Positions 1-9,371 of a stretch of 64,000 nt of DNA are shown in pieces. The stretch is taken from assembly GCF_004135365.1 (NCBI RefSeq), contig NZ_CP035492.1, forward strand, positions 434,001 to 498,000, written 5' to 3'. Position 1 is the first letter of the stretch. Each line of letters opens with the position of its first letter. The DNA is from Paenibacillus protaetiae. GTDB taxonomy: Bacteria; Bacillota; Bacilli; Paenibacillales; Paenibacillaceae. The translations under genes and the position numbers were made by a program. Below the pieces are notes generated by a model. That model saw only the letters and a list, made by a program, of their open reading frames with translations. It did no database searches and had not been told where the DNA came from.

Positions 1-1046
1 TTTTAAACCTGCTGCTCTTCTATTTGCTGCTTGGCAGATGGAGCGGCATTGCAGGCGTACAAGGCAGCCGCTCTGTCAAAAGCGAAGAATCCGCCGCTGG
101 CGAACGTTCGTTATTTGCAGGCCACAGATTGCATGTCAAGCTGCAGATTAAAGTTCCCGGCATTTATCCTATCCCGTATGTAATTGTCCGTGACCGGCTC
201 GTCCGCCATAACGGGCAGCATTTAGAATTTGACGGTTCCTTTATATTGGACTGGCGGCGGACCGGCGAGCTTGCATATGAGACGCCTCCGCTTCCAAGGG
301 GCGAATACCGGTTTGAACAAACGGTTTGCTCGACGTATGATATTTTTGGTTTGTTTAAGCATGAAGGCATTTTCGAATCCGCAGGCAACGTTACGATTTT
401 ACCGCAAGTGGTGCCGCTCCGACGATGGCAAGGCATACAGCGCGGCGCGCGCGGGCCGTTCTCGCATGCGATCGCCCCGCGTTCCTCCAAGGAGACGACA
501 CAAATTAACGGTGTGCGCGAATACTTATATGGCGACCGGTTATCCCGCGTCCACTGGAATGCAACGGCCAAGACCGGCGACTGGAAATCCAAAGAATTCG
601 AGCGGGAGTCGCTACCCCGTACGATGATCATATTGGACCGGTACGCAGGGGCGTATCCGGCCAGCAAGCCGGAGCTGTTCGAACTCGCGGTGTCCATTGC
701 CGCATCGCTTGCGGACAGCGGGCTGAAAGGGGACACCGTTATGGGGCTGCTGTCCGCGGGCGACAAGCCCGTCATCGTGCAGCCTAAGCCGGGAGTGGAC
801 CAGCGCAGCATGGTCATGAAGCATTTGACTAACGTTGACGCTGATGCCAGCCGCAGGCTGTACGCTGCGCTCCAGGCGTCCGAATCGCTGCTCGATGCCG
901 GCACCTTCACGGTATTGATAACAGCTGACGAGATGAAAAATGTACTGCCTTGCATGGAATGGCTGAACCGCCAAGGCATGTCGCCATGTTTGCTGCATAT
1001 TGCAGCGGATGGGGGACGGCTGAAAGAACGCAGTACGAAAAAATGA
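1..1046 (+). CDS. DUF58 protein (YeaD-like), 5' truncated, apparent 3' frameshift
   Basis: The frame is open from the first base, so the start and the usual N-terminal membrane segments lie outside the window; the visible beginning is still hydrophobic (LNLLLFYLLLGRW). A DUF58 core follows, with the family block GVREYLYGDRLSRVHWNATA around residue 170. DUF58 proteins are usually encoded with a MoxR AAA ATPase and a transglutaminase-like membrane protein; the latter follows here, as in Bacillus yeaC-yeaD-yebA. The frame stops at 1046. A -1 shift at the G-run 1011-1015 would give a more typical C-terminus (GWPVFSISQLQDLPKLLEGG), stopping at 1126 in an ATGA overlap with the next gene. Family assignment is firm; the precise role is not known. 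Confidence 0.85.
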   Translation, partial: LNLLLFYLLLGRWSGIAGVQGSRSVKSEESAAGERSLFAGHRLHVKLQIKVPGIYPIPYVIVRDRLVRHNGQHLEFDGSFILDWRRTGELAYETPPLPRGEYRFEQTVCSTYDIFGLFKHEGIFESAGNVTILPQVVPLRRWQGIQRGARGPFSHAIAPRSSKETTQINGVREYLYGDRLSRVHWNATAKTGDWKSKEFERESLPRTMIILDRYAGAYPASKPELFELAVSIAASLADSGLKGDTVMGLLSAGDKPVIVQPKPGVDQRSMVMKHLTNVDADASRRLYAALQASESLLDAGTFTVLITADEMKNVLPCMEWLNRQGMSPCLLHIAADGGRLKERSTKK

Positions 1047-1122
1047 GAGGCAGAGGCTGGCCGGTGTTTTCAATCAGCCAGCTGCAGGATTTGCCGAAGC
1101 TGCTCGAAGGAGGCGGAGCGGC

Positions 1123-3408
1123 ATGAGTACGGTGATGGCGTCATCAGCGCAGCAGGCAGCGGGAACGGCATTAGCCAAAGGCAAACGGATTGTATGGTAC
1201 GACAAGCTCTCCAAACTACTTGTAGCCATTATATTATGGCAGTCGTTATCCGTATTTGATGGCTACTGGTGGAAAGAAACGATGCTGATCGCCAGCCTTT
1301 CCATACTAAGCAGCGCTGTTATTGAGATCGCGGTCCCTGGCGGACGGCGAGTATGGAAATTAATTTTGCAGGTTCTCATCTCTCTTCTTATTATCGTTCT
1401 GATTGCAGATGCTTATCACGATATTACCTGGCTTTCGGCCGATGAGCTTGGCGGGCGGGGAGAATGGCTGCATATCCATTTGTCCCAGCTGAGCAGCTTT
1501 ATCTGGATTTGCGCTTCCTTAATTATCATTTATACGCTGTTTGTTTATTGGGTGTCGTATCCTTCCAGCAAATTCGGCATTATAGCGGCATCACTGACGA
1601 CGTTAACCGTTACCGACTCGTTTACCCCGGTATGGCTTTGGGATAACGTGGCGTGGGTTGTGCTGGTCGGCTTAATTTGGCTCGTCGCCAGCCATTTGGC
1701 CCGTTTTCAGCGGCATCATCCGTCAAGCTGGAAAGAGCTGCTGGAATATCCGTTCCAGCTGTTTGCCCCGATGTCGGTTATTTTGGCGGTGCTGATGATC
1801 GGCGGATTGCTGATGCCAACGATATCGCCTATTCTTCAAGATCCGTATACGATTTGGAGGGAATCCAAAGGGGAGACGGTGCAAACGTTTATCGGGAATA
1901 AAGCGATCAGCAGCGTCCAGCCCGTTACGACGGCCGATACAAGCTCCGGGTATTCGCGGAGCGACAGCAAGCTTGGCGGAGGTTTTAATTTTGACTACTC
2001 GCCGGTCATGGAAGTGACATCCTCTCAGCGCAGTTACTGGCGGGGAGAAACCAAAGATGTTTACACCGGAACCGGCTGGGATGAATCTGATGACAAAAAA
2101 GGGATTGCGGTTACTCCGCATCAACCGTTTTCGTCCAATGAGAACAGAAGCCTTGCTGCCACTGCGCCCGTTGAACAGACAGTCAGAATGATAAGGGCGG
2201 ACCAGTATCCGGTGCTGTTTGGCGCTGCCACAATAGCTAAAGTGAATTGGGTCAATAACAGCGAATCCATCTCCAAACTTCCGATGGACTGGTATCCGGA
2301 CCAATCCGAGCTTCGCCTCGACAAAAACTCGGAATATCCGTTAACGTACTCCATTGAATCGGATGTGATTGTGTTGGACGAAGACGCCATCCGGCAAACA
2401 CATGCCGGATGGGGCAGCCAGTCCGATAATGCCCGGAATGCGGTATATTTGCAACTGCCGGGCAAGCTTCCGTCCCGCGTAGCCGAGCTGGCGAAGCAGA
2501 TTACGGATCCTGCCGCCAACGATTACGACAAAGCCAGGCTGCTGGAGCATTATTTGCAAACGGCTTATCCGTACACCAACCATCCGGATTTAAGCAAGGT
2601 GGCATCAGGCTCCAGCCATGACTTTGTTGACCAGTTCCTGTTTGAGCTGAAGGAAGGTTATTGCGACTATTTCTCTACGGCCATGGCGGTTATGGCGAGG
2701 TCGGTTGGTCTGCCGTCTCGCTGGGTGAAAGGATTTGCGCCCGGCGCTTTGCCGGCTAGTCCCGGTTACAGCGGGGTGCCTGGCGAAGAACCGGTGCCGA
2801 TGCTTAATCCGGACGGTACCGGCACGTATACGGTTCGGAACTCGGACGCCCATTCTTGGGTGGAAATTTATTTTGACGGCTTCGGCTGGATTCCGTTTGA
2901 GCCGACATCCGGTTTCTCGTTCCCTTATTCGGTTGCCGAGAGCAAAGATACGCCAGATGTGCCAGTCCAGCCGGACCTTTCCGACGACCAGACTGAGCAG
3001 CCCGGCGAGAAGGAGCAGTCAGTCTCATTCCCGTTCCGCTTGATCGGCGGCATAGCCGGCTTATTGCTGCTTGCTGCTGCTGGAGTAGTAGGATGGGTTC
3101 GCCGCCAAGCTATTGCGGATGCATGGGAAAGGTACCGATTCCGTACGTTTAGCGCCAATGACCGGATTGTATGGGAGACAGGCCGATTGCTGCGCAAATG
3201 CGAGCGCAAAGGGCTTATTCGGGCGGAGCATGAAACGCTTCGTGAAGCTATCGGCCGCTGGAGCGGGTCAAGAATCCGGCTTAACGGCGAGCTGAACGAG
3301 GTGCTGGACCGGTTTGAACTGGCCAAATACAGTCCGTTTGCCGCGACGGCGGAAGAAGCTGAATTGTTTACGGTGAAGATTAAAACGATAATTGCGGAAG
3401 TCAAATAA
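1123..3408 (+). CDS. Transglutaminase-like membrane protein, YebA/TgpA type, with DUF4129
   Basis: A 761-residue membrane protein. About six hydrophobic segments fill residues 28-240. An extracytoplasmic transglutaminase-like core follows, with the catalytic Cys in ELKEGYCDYFSTAMAVMAR (about residue 515), the His in NSDAHSWVEIYF (about 575) and the Asp equivalent inside GWIPFEPT. One transmembrane helix near 640-660 precedes a C-terminal DUF4129-like helical domain. This order is that of Bacillus YebA. The likely role is peptide or protein processing at the cell surface together with the upstream DUF58 protein; the substrate is unknown. The ATG has GGAGG upstream and overlaps the frame-corrected end of the DUF58 gene, which suggests translational coupling. 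Confidence 0.9.
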   Translation: MSTVMASSAQQAAGTALAKGKRIVWYDKLSKLLVAIILWQSLSVFDGYWWKETMLIASLSILSSAVIEIAVPGGRRVWKLILQVLISLLIIVLIADAYHDITWLSADELGGRGEWLHIHLSQLSSFIWICASLIIIYTLFVYWVSYPSSKFGIIAASLTTLTVTDSFTPVWLWDNVAWVVLVGLIWLVASHLARFQRHHPSSWKELLEYPFQLFAPMSVILAVLMIGGLLMPTISPILQDPYTIWRESKGETVQTFIGNKAISSVQPVTTADTSSGYSRSDSKLGGGFNFDYSPVMEVTSSQRSYWRGETKDVYTGTGWDESDDKKGIAVTPHQPFSSNENRSLAATAPVEQTVRMIRADQYPVLFGAATIAKVNWVNNSESISKLPMDWYPDQSELRLDKNSEYPLTYSIESDVIVLDEDAIRQTHAGWGSQSDNARNAVYLQLPGKLPSRVAELAKQITDPAANDYDKARLLEHYLQTAYPYTNHPDLSKVASGSSHDFVDQFLFELKEGYCDYFSTAMAVMARSVGLPSRWVKGFAPGALPASPGYSGVPGEEPVPMLNPDGTGTYTVRNSDAHSWVEIYFDGFGWIPFEPTSGFSFPYSVAESKDTPDVPVQPDLSDDQTEQPGEKEQSVSFPFRLIGGIAGLLLLAAAGVVGWVRRQAIADAWERYRFRTFSANDRIVWETGRLLRKCERKGLIRAEHETLREAIGRWSGSRIRLNGELNEVLDRFELAKYSPFAATAEEAELFTVKIKTIIAEVK

Positions 3409-3420
3409 CGGAATCTGCAA

Positions 3421-3452
3421 CAAGCCCGGCCTATCCGCCGGGCTTGTTTTTG
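3421..3452 (+). terminator. Rho-independent terminator
   Basis: A perfect 10-bp stem (CAAGCCCGGC / GCCGGGCTTG) with a 6-base loop is followed by TTTTTG. It ends the DUF58-transglutaminase unit. Confidence 0.9.
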
Positions 3453-3544
3453 CTTTGCATTACCTCCTTTAGATTTCATAAAAACGGCAGGTTTCGCCCA
3501 TATTACCAAATAAAGACGATTTCTGCGGATAAAGGGGATTCCTT

Positions 3545-4780
3545 ATGAGTGAAACTTCGTGGTTTCAGGATAAAAAGCAGCGCAGGCTGCTTGTAAATGC
3601 CGGCTTCAGCTGGATGTTTGACGCAATGGATGTCGGCATGCTTTCTTTTATTGTCGCAGCGCTTGGCGCTGCCTGGAGTTTGTCCGCCAGCCAGATCGGT
3701 TCCATATCGGCCATCAACTCCATCGGCATGGCTGTTGGTGCGGCTGCGGCCGGATCGCTGGCGGATCGGATGGGCAGGCGTTCCGTTTTATTATGGACGC
3801 TTGTTATTTTTTCAATCGCGAGCGGCTTATCCGCATGGGCAACCGGATTTGTGATGCTTTGCGTGCTGCGCTTTATTGCCGGCTTTGGGCTTGGCGGAGA
3901 GCTGCCCGTCGCATCCACGCTCGTTTCGGAATCCGTTCCGGTGAAGGAAAGAGGGCGGATTATTGTGCTGCTGGAAAGCTTCTGGGCGCTTGGCTGGCTT
4001 GTCTCCGCTGTTATTTCCTATTTTATTATTCCGGATTACGGCTGGCGGGTGGCATTTATCATCGGGGCGCTGCCGGTTTTTTACGCGGTCTATTTGAGGC
4101 GCTCGATTGAGGATTCGCCCCGTTATAAGGCACAAGCCGGTCGGCGGCTGACGTTTGGTGAACGGATATCAACCGTCTGGGCGAAACAATACCGGCGCGA
4201 AACGATCGTGTTATGGATTCTATGGTTTACCGTCGTGTTTTCCTATTACGGCATGTTTCTTTGGCTGCCCAGCGTCATGGTAATCAAAGGCTTCAGCCTT
4301 GTTAAAAGCTTTCAATACGTGCTCATCATTACGCTTGCCCAGCTTCCCGGCTATTTCACAGCCGCTTATTTGATTGAGAAGCTGGGCCGCAAGTTTGTGC
4401 TTGTGCTGTATCTGCTGCTTACGGCGGCCAGCGCCTTATGGTTTGGAAACGCCAGCACCGAAGGGATGCTGCTCACGGCCGGCGCCTGCTTGTCGTTTTT
4501 TAATTTGGGGGCGTGGGGCGGCATGTACGCCTATACGCCGGAGCTGTACCCAACGCAGGTGCGGGCGACCGGCGTCGGGTTTGCCACCGCCTTTGGCCGG
4601 GTTGGCGGAGTGATTGGCCCGTACCTGGTCGGCTATTTGATTGACCGGCATACTGCTGTCTCTTCCGTATTTACCGTGTTTTTTGCAGCCATTGTGATCG
4701 GCGCGCTGGCGGTGCTCTTTTTTGGCCGCGAAACCAAAGGAATTGATCCGGATACGATCAAGAAGCCGGGGCTTGCCTAA
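3545..4780 (+). CDS. MFS transporter, NiaP-like
   Basis: A 411-residue major facilitator protein with 12 predicted membrane helices. The N-terminal stretch GFSWMFDAMDVGMLSF, the ADRMGRR loop after helix 2 and the PVASTLVSE segment are typical of the sugar/aromatic-acid transporter branch that includes Bacillus NiaP (YceI), a niacin transporter. The start has AAAGGGG upstream. The gene stands alone after a terminator, and a weak hairpin (AAGCCG/CGGCTT) follows it. The transporter class is sure; niacin as substrate is inferred from similarity, and another carboxylate is possible. Confidence 0.8.
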   Translation: MSETSWFQDKKQRRLLVNAGFSWMFDAMDVGMLSFIVAALGAAWSLSASQIGSISAINSIGMAVGAAAAGSLADRMGRRSVLLWTLVIFSIASGLSAWATGFVMLCVLRFIAGFGLGGELPVASTLVSESVPVKERGRIIVLLESFWALGWLVSAVISYFIIPDYGWRVAFIIGALPVFYAVYLRRSIEDSPRYKAQAGRRLTFGERISTVWAKQYRRETIVLWILWFTVVFSYYGMFLWLPSVMVIKGFSLVKSFQYVLIITLAQLPGYFTAAYLIEKLGRKFVLVLYLLLTAASALWFGNASTEGMLLTAGACLSFFNLGAWGGMYAYTPELYPTQVRATGVGFATAFGRVGGVIGPYLVGYLIDRHTAVSSVFTVFFAAIVIGALAVLFFGRETKGIDPDTIKKPGLA

Positions 4781-4899
4781 AAGCCGTGTTCCGGCTTATT
4801 CTGGTATAAATTCCGGACAGCTAATGGTTTTTGCAACAAATTCCGTTTATATGGTAAGCTATCGTAAGGTAGCAGGTAAAAGTAGAGGGGTCAGTGGGA

Positions 4900-5424
4900 A
4901 TGTTCGAGAGATTTATACCTAATATGCGAGTGAATTCGATATACGAAATTCCGTTGCAAGAGCTGAAGGAGCAAGGCATCCGGGGCATTATAACGGATTT
5001 GGATAATACGCTTGTCGGAGCGAAGCAAGCGCTCGCTACACCGGAGCTGACTTTGTGGCTCGATGAGGTCAGGGAGCTTGGCTTCAGCGTTGTAATCGTA
5101 TCGAACAATAATGAAACGAGAGTGTCCAAATTTGCGGTTCCGCTGCAAATTCCGTATATACATGCGGCTAGAAAGCCGAGAACGGTTGCATTCAAACGCG
5201 CATTGGACGAGCTGGGCTTAAAGCCGGAGCAGACGGTCGTCATCGGGGATCAGATGATGACGGACGTATTCGGCGGCAAGCGGACCGGCTTGTTCACCAT
5301 ACTCGTCCTCCCTATATCGCCTGCTGATGAAGGAATAGGAACCCGCGTTAACCGCAAGCTGGAGCGTATCGTGCTCGCCCGCCTGCGGAAAAAAGGGTTA
5401 TGGGTTGAGGGGGAAATGAAGTGA
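4900..5424 (+). CDS. yqeG: YqeG family HAD-IIIA phosphatase
   Basis: A 174-residue HAD-fold protein. Motif I is GIITDLDNTLVG near residue 35, motif II is VIVSNNN near residue 70 and motif III/IV is VIGDQMMTDVFGG near residue 115. It starts the cluster yqeG-yqeH-aroE-yhbY-nadD-yqeK-rsfS known from Bacillus. The ATG at 4900 was chosen over a GTG at 4894 because AGAGGGG sits 9 nt upstream and homologues begin at this point. The stop overlaps the GTG start of yqeH. The physiological substrate is not established. Confidence 0.93.
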   Translation: MFERFIPNMRVNSIYEIPLQELKEQGIRGIITDLDNTLVGAKQALATPELTLWLDEVRELGFSVVIVSNNNETRVSKFAVPLQIPYIHAARKPRTVAFKRALDELGLKPEQTVVIGDQMMTDVFGGKRTGLFTILVLPISPADEGIGTRVNRKLERIVLARLRKKGLWVEGEMK

Positions 5425-6545
5425 CGGAACGACTGAAATTGCAAGAGGAGTCATGCGCCGGCTGCGGCGTGCGCTTGCAAACCGAACATCCGGACAAGCT
5501 GGGTTATGTGCCCCAGTCTGCACTGGAACGCGAACCGGTTATTTGCCAACGGTGCTTCCGGATTCGCAATTATAATGAAGCGGCATCTATAGCCGTTGAC
5601 CAGGACGAGTTTTTGCGGCTGCTGGGCGGCATCGCGGCTACCAACAGTCTGGTCGTCCATATTGTCGACCTGTTTGACTTTGAAGGCAGCCTCATTTCCG
5701 GGCTGCAGCGTTTTGTAGGCAGCAATCCGGTGCTGCTGGTCGTCAATAAAGTGGATTTGCTGCCTAAAGCGATGAATTTGAACCGGATCCGCAACTGGGT
5801 GCAGCAGCAGGCCAAAGCGGAAGGGCTGCGAACCGTTGACGTTGTGCTGTGCAGCGCCAAGAAAAACATCGGCTTCGACCATGTGATCGAAGCATTGGAC
5901 CGATACCGCGGCGATCGCGATGTCTATGTGGTTGGCGCGACCAACGTCGGCAAGTCTACGCTCATTAACAGGCTGATCCGCGATTACAGCGATATGGAAG
6001 AGGAGCTCACCACTTCCCGTTATCCGGGCACAACGCTCGATGCGATCCATATTCCGCTTGATGACGGCAAGTCGATTATTGATACGCCGGGGATCGTCTA
6101 CAGCTCCCGGATGACCGAAATTGTGCCGCGCGGCTTTCTGCAGTCGCTGCTGCCGGATAAGCCGATCAAGCCGCATGTGTATCAGCTGAACGACGGCCAG
6201 ACGCTGTTTATCGGCAGCTTGGCCCGGTTTGATTTTGTGGAAGGCGAACGCCAGTCGTTTACGTTTTACGTATCGAACGCGCTTAATTTGCACCGCACGA
6301 AGCTGGAGCGGGCTGAAGTACTTTATGCGGAGCATCGCGGCGGGCTGCTTGGCGGACCATCGGTCGAGCAGCTGGCGGAAATGCCGGACTGGACGCGTCA
6401 TTCGCTGCGCGTAAGGCGCGGGGAGCAAAAGGATGTCTTTATTTCCGGTCTCGGCTGGATTCAAGTGAACAGCACAGCCGGCGCATTGCTGGATGTATAC
6501 GCGCCAAAAGGCGTTAAAGTGCTGCTCCGCAATTCCATTATATAA
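5421..6545 (+). CDS. yqeH: Ribosome biogenesis GTPase YqeH
   Basis: A 374-residue circularly permuted GTPase needed for 30S assembly in Bacillus. An N-terminal zinc finger (CAGCG ... CQRCF) is followed by the permuted order of G motifs: NKVD (G4) near residue 110, then the P-loop GATNVGKSTLIN near 172, then DTPG (G3) near 219. The GTG start overlaps the yqeG stop by 4 nt, which suggests translational coupling. Confidence 0.96.
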   Translation: MTERLKLQEESCAGCGVRLQTEHPDKLGYVPQSALEREPVICQRCFRIRNYNEAASIAVDQDEFLRLLGGIAATNSLVVHIVDLFDFEGSLISGLQRFVGSNPVLLVVNKVDLLPKAMNLNRIRNWVQQQAKAEGLRTVDVVLCSAKKNIGFDHVIEALDRYRGDRDVYVVGATNVGKSTLINRLIRDYSDMEEELTTSRYPGTTLDAIHIPLDDGKSIIDTPGIVYSSRMTEIVPRGFLQSLLPDKPIKPHVYQLNDGQTLFIGSLARFDFVEGERQSFTFYVSNALNLHRTKLERAEVLYAEHRGGLLGGPSVEQLAEMPDWTRHSLRVRRGEQKDVFISGLGWIQVNSTAGALLDVYAPKGVKVLLRNSII

Positions 6546-6585
6546 AAGGAAGCCGGATTCCGCGGACGAAGGGGAGAAGAGGACG

Positions 6586-7482
6586 ATGGCAACAGAAAGC
6601 GCAGCTGGAGCTGCACTGGCGGCCGAAGCAGGCGAGGGAATTGACAGCCATACCGTGCTGTATGGCGTCATCGGCGATCCGATCCGCCATTCGAAATCGC
6701 CGATTATGCTGAACCGGGCGTTTCGGGAAACCGGAATAAATGGCGTTTATACCGCGTTTCATATTACGGAAGACAAGCTGGCTGATTTTATCGCCGGGGT
6801 GAAAGCGATGGGGATACGCGGGGTCAACGTGACGATTCCTCATAAGCTGAATATTATGAAGCATCTGGACGAGATTGACCCGGGCGCGCTGGCGATCGGG
6901 GCAGTTAATACGATCGTTAACGATAACGGCCGGCTGACCGGCTACAACACGGATGGCGTCGGTTATGTCCGCTCCTTGAAGGAAGAAGCGATGCCGGACA
7001 TCTCCGGCAAACGGGTCTTGGTCATCGGCGCAGGCGGAGCCGCGCGCGGAATTGTCTACGCGCTCGCCGGCGAGCGGCCGGAGCGCATTACAATTGCGAA
7101 CCGCACGATTGACAAAGCGGAAGAGCTGGCTCGTTCCTTCAGCAGCCGCGCCGAGCTGCAGGCGATAGCAAATGACCGCCTGCAGGAAGCATGCGGCGAA
7201 GCGGACCTCGTTATTAATACCACATCGGTAGGCATGTATCCGAACGTTCAGGATACGCCGGTCGGCAAAGGCTGGATACGTGAAGGAGCCGTTGTCAGCG
7301 ATTTGATTTATAATCCGTTAGTTACCCGTTTTTTGAAGGAAGCGGAGGAAAGCGGATGCCGGATTCACGGCGGTCTCGGCATGTTTGTGCATCAGGGAGC
7401 CATCGCTTTTGAATATTGGACAGGCAGGCCTGCTCCCGTTCATGCGATGCGCGAGACGGTAATGGCTTCGCTCAAGAGTTAG
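6586..7482 (+). CDS. aroE: Shikimate dehydrogenase
   Basis: Reduces 3-dehydroshikimate to shikimate with NADPH in the chorismate pathway. The 298-residue protein has the substrate-binding motif SKSPIMLN, the catalytic Lys in NVTIPHKLN, NTDGVGY and the Rossmann motif GAGGAARGI, followed by the NADP-discriminating ANRT. It has about 20 extra N-terminal residues compared with most AroE proteins. The ATG at 6586 has a GGGGAGAAGAGG ribosome binding site; an upstream alternative inside yqeH lacks one. Confidence 0.95.
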   Translation: MATESAAGAALAAEAGEGIDSHTVLYGVIGDPIRHSKSPIMLNRAFRETGINGVYTAFHITEDKLADFIAGVKAMGIRGVNVTIPHKLNIMKHLDEIDPGALAIGAVNTIVNDNGRLTGYNTDGVGYVRSLKEEAMPDISGKRVLVIGAGGAARGIVYALAGERPERITIANRTIDKAEELARSFSSRAELQAIANDRLQEACGEADLVINTTSVGMYPNVQDTPVGKGWIREGAVVSDLIYNPLVTRFLKEAEESGCRIHGGLGMFVHQGAIAFEYWTGRPAPVHAMRETVMASLKS

Positions 7483-7533
7483 TATAATTCGGGGCATAAG
7501 TATATTAGGGAAAGAAAGAAGGAAATGAATAGC

Positions 7534-7833
7534 ATGTTAACTGGCAAACAAAAAAGGTATTTGCGCTCGCTGGCGCATCACCTGACGCCTATTTTTCAAG
7601 TAGGCAAAGGCGGCACTAACGGGCATCTCATCAAGCATATTGAGGATGCCATTGAAGTGCGCGAGCTTATTAAAGTATCGGTACTGAACAACTGTCTGGA
7701 TGATCCGAAGGAAATTGGCCAGGAACTGGCACAAGAATCCCGTTCCGAGCTCGTTCAAGTGATCGGCAAAACGATTGTGTTATATAAAGAATCCAAAGAC
7801 AACAAAAAAATCGAGCTGCCTGCAAAGGCGTAA
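7534..7833 (+). CDS. yhbY: YhbY/YqeI family RNA-binding protein (CRM domain)
   Basis: A 99-residue CRM-domain protein associated with ribosome assembly. The beginning LTGKQKRYLRSLAHHL and the loop VGKGGTNG, matching the GxxG of CRM domains, are diagnostic. A second ATG nine bases upstream (7525) is only 1-2 nt from AAGGA, so the ATG at 7534, about 10 nt away and matching the Bacillus YqeI start, is preferred. Confidence 0.92.
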   Translation: MLTGKQKRYLRSLAHHLTPIFQVGKGGTNGHLIKHIEDAIEVRELIKVSVLNNCLDDPKEIGQELAQESRSELVQVIGKTIVLYKESKDNKKIELPAKA

Positions 7834-7867
7834 CGAAGGAAGATAAACGACAGGAGGCGCTGCGCAA

Positions 7868-8458
7868 GTGGCTGCCATTGGCATCATGGGCGGAACCTTT
7901 GATCCTATTCATATCGGGCATTTGATTGCAGCAGAGACGGCCCGCGATACATGCGGTCTGGACGAAATATGGTTTATTCCGTCCTATTTGCCTCCGCTAA
8001 AGGACAATGAACCAGGCGTGGAAAGTCTGATCCGGTATGAAATGGTCCAGGAAGCCGTCAAAACCAATCCTTTGTATCAGGCTCTGGATATCGAGCTCGT
8101 GCGCGGCGGCACGAGCTATTCTTACGATACGGCGCGGCAGTTGACCGAGCAGTATCCGGAGCATGACTTCTATTATATTATCGGTTCCGACCGGATTAAT
8201 GATTTGCCGAAGTGGCACCGGATCGAGGAACTGTCCGCTTTGGTCGGCTTTATCGGGCTGGAGCGGCCGGATACGCCGATCCGGCTTGAAGGGCTGCCCG
8301 GTTATTTGAACCACAGGCTAAGGCTGGCGAATATGCCGCCGATCGGCATTTCATCTACAGACATCCGCGAGCGCTTGAAGGCGGGGCAGTCGATCCGGTA
8401 TCTCGTCCCGGATAACGTGCATGAGCTGATAAGGAGGAATGGCTGGTATGAATCGTGA
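7868..8458 (+). CDS. nadD: Nicotinate-nucleotide adenylyltransferase
   Basis: Transfers AMP from ATP to nicotinate mononucleotide in NAD synthesis. The 196-residue protein carries the nucleotidyltransferase motif GGTFDPIHIGHL and the C-terminal ISSTDIRERL. The GTG start lies 10 nt after AGGAGG. The 3' end overlaps the start of yqeK, as in Bacillus. Confidence 0.96.
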   Translation: MAAIGIMGGTFDPIHIGHLIAAETARDTCGLDEIWFIPSYLPPLKDNEPGVESLIRYEMVQEAVKTNPLYQALDIELVRGGTSYSYDTARQLTEQYPEHDFYYIIGSDRINDLPKWHRIEELSALVGFIGLERPDTPIRLEGLPGYLNHRLRLANMPPIGISSTDIRERLKAGQSIRYLVPDNVHELIRRNGWYES

Positions 8459-9020
8459 GCAAATGATCGAATCGGTCCGTTCGCAAATGCCGGAAAAAAG
8501 ATGGCGCCATACAGAGGGCGTAATGGCGACAGCTGTAACGCTTGCTGAACGTTATGGCGAAGATCCGGCGAAGGCGGAGCTGGCCGCTATTTTGCATGAT
8601 GTGGCCAAATATTGGCCAACAAGCCGTATGGAGCAGATTATAGTGGAGCAGCACATGCCGAAGGAGCTGCTTTTGTACGACAAGGAGCTTTGGCATGCGC
8701 CGGTTGGCGCTTGGGCTGCGGAGCACGACTACGGCGTAACCGATGCCGAAGTGCTGGATGCGATCCGGTATCATACGTCGGGCCGGAGGCAGATGACGAA
8801 GCTGGACAAAATTGTCTGCCTGGCGGACTATATGGAGCCCGGCCGCGAGTTTCCGGGGGTGGACCGTATTCGTGAGCTAAGCGAACAAAGTCTGGATAAG
8901 GCGCTGCTTGCCGGGTTTGATTCAACGATCGGGTTTTTGCTAGAAAAAGGAAGAAGGATATTTCCGCTGACGGTAGAAGCGCGCAACGGATTAATTGAAG
9001 AGATCAATGAAGGAGGCTGA
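8448..9020 (+). CDS. yqeK: YqeK, HD-domain dinucleoside tetraphosphatase
   Basis: A 190-residue HD-domain hydrolase. The metal-binding residues are visible in RHTEGV, ILHDVAKYWP and the later H of DAIRYHTSG. Characterised YqeK proteins split Ap4A symmetrically into two ADP. The ATG at 8448 is chosen because AAGGAGG ends 10 nt before it; an ATG at 8439 is only 1 nt away. It overlaps nadD by 11 nt. Confidence 0.93.
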   Translation: MNREQMIESVRSQMPEKRWRHTEGVMATAVTLAERYGEDPAKAELAAILHDVAKYWPTSRMEQIIVEQHMPKELLLYDKELWHAPVGAWAAEHDYGVTDAEVLDAIRYHTSGRRQMTKLDKIVCLADYMEPGREFPGVDRIRELSEQSLDKALLAGFDSTIGFLLEKGRRIFPLTVEARNGLIEEINEGG

Positions 9021-9023
9021 GCG

Positions 9024-9371
9024 ATGACGGTAAATTCGGAAAAATTGCTTGAATTGACGGTTGCTGCGGCAGAAGATAAAAAGGCACATGAGCTTGTAGC
9101 TTTAAATTTGAAAGAAATTTCACTGGTGGCGGATTATTTCGTCATTTGCCACGGTAATTCCGATACGCAGGTGCAGGCGATTGCGACGGCAATCCGCAAG
9201 CAAGCCGATGAGCTTGGCGTGCGCATCCGCGGCATAGAAGGAATGGATACGGCCCGCTGGGTTCTGATTGACCTGGGCGATGTCATTGTACATGTATTCC
9301 ACCGGGATGAAAGAGAATATTATGGCATCGAGCGCTTGTGGTCGGATGCGAAAGTTGTGGAATTCGCATGA
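9024..9371 (+). CDS. rsfS: Ribosomal silencing factor RsfS
   Basis: A 115-residue DUF143 protein that binds uL14 and blocks 30S-50S joining during starvation. Diagnostic segments are VADYFVICHGNS, IEGMDTARWVLIDLGDVIVHVF and EREYYGIERLW. It follows yqeK by 3 nt, and its stop overlaps the next gene's start in an ATGA arrangement. Confidence 0.96.
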   Translation: MTVNSEKLLELTVAAAEDKKAHELVALNLKEISLVADYFVICHGNSDTQVQAIATAIRKQADELGVRIRGIEGMDTARWVLIDLGDVIVHVFHRDEREYYGIERLWSDAKVVEFA

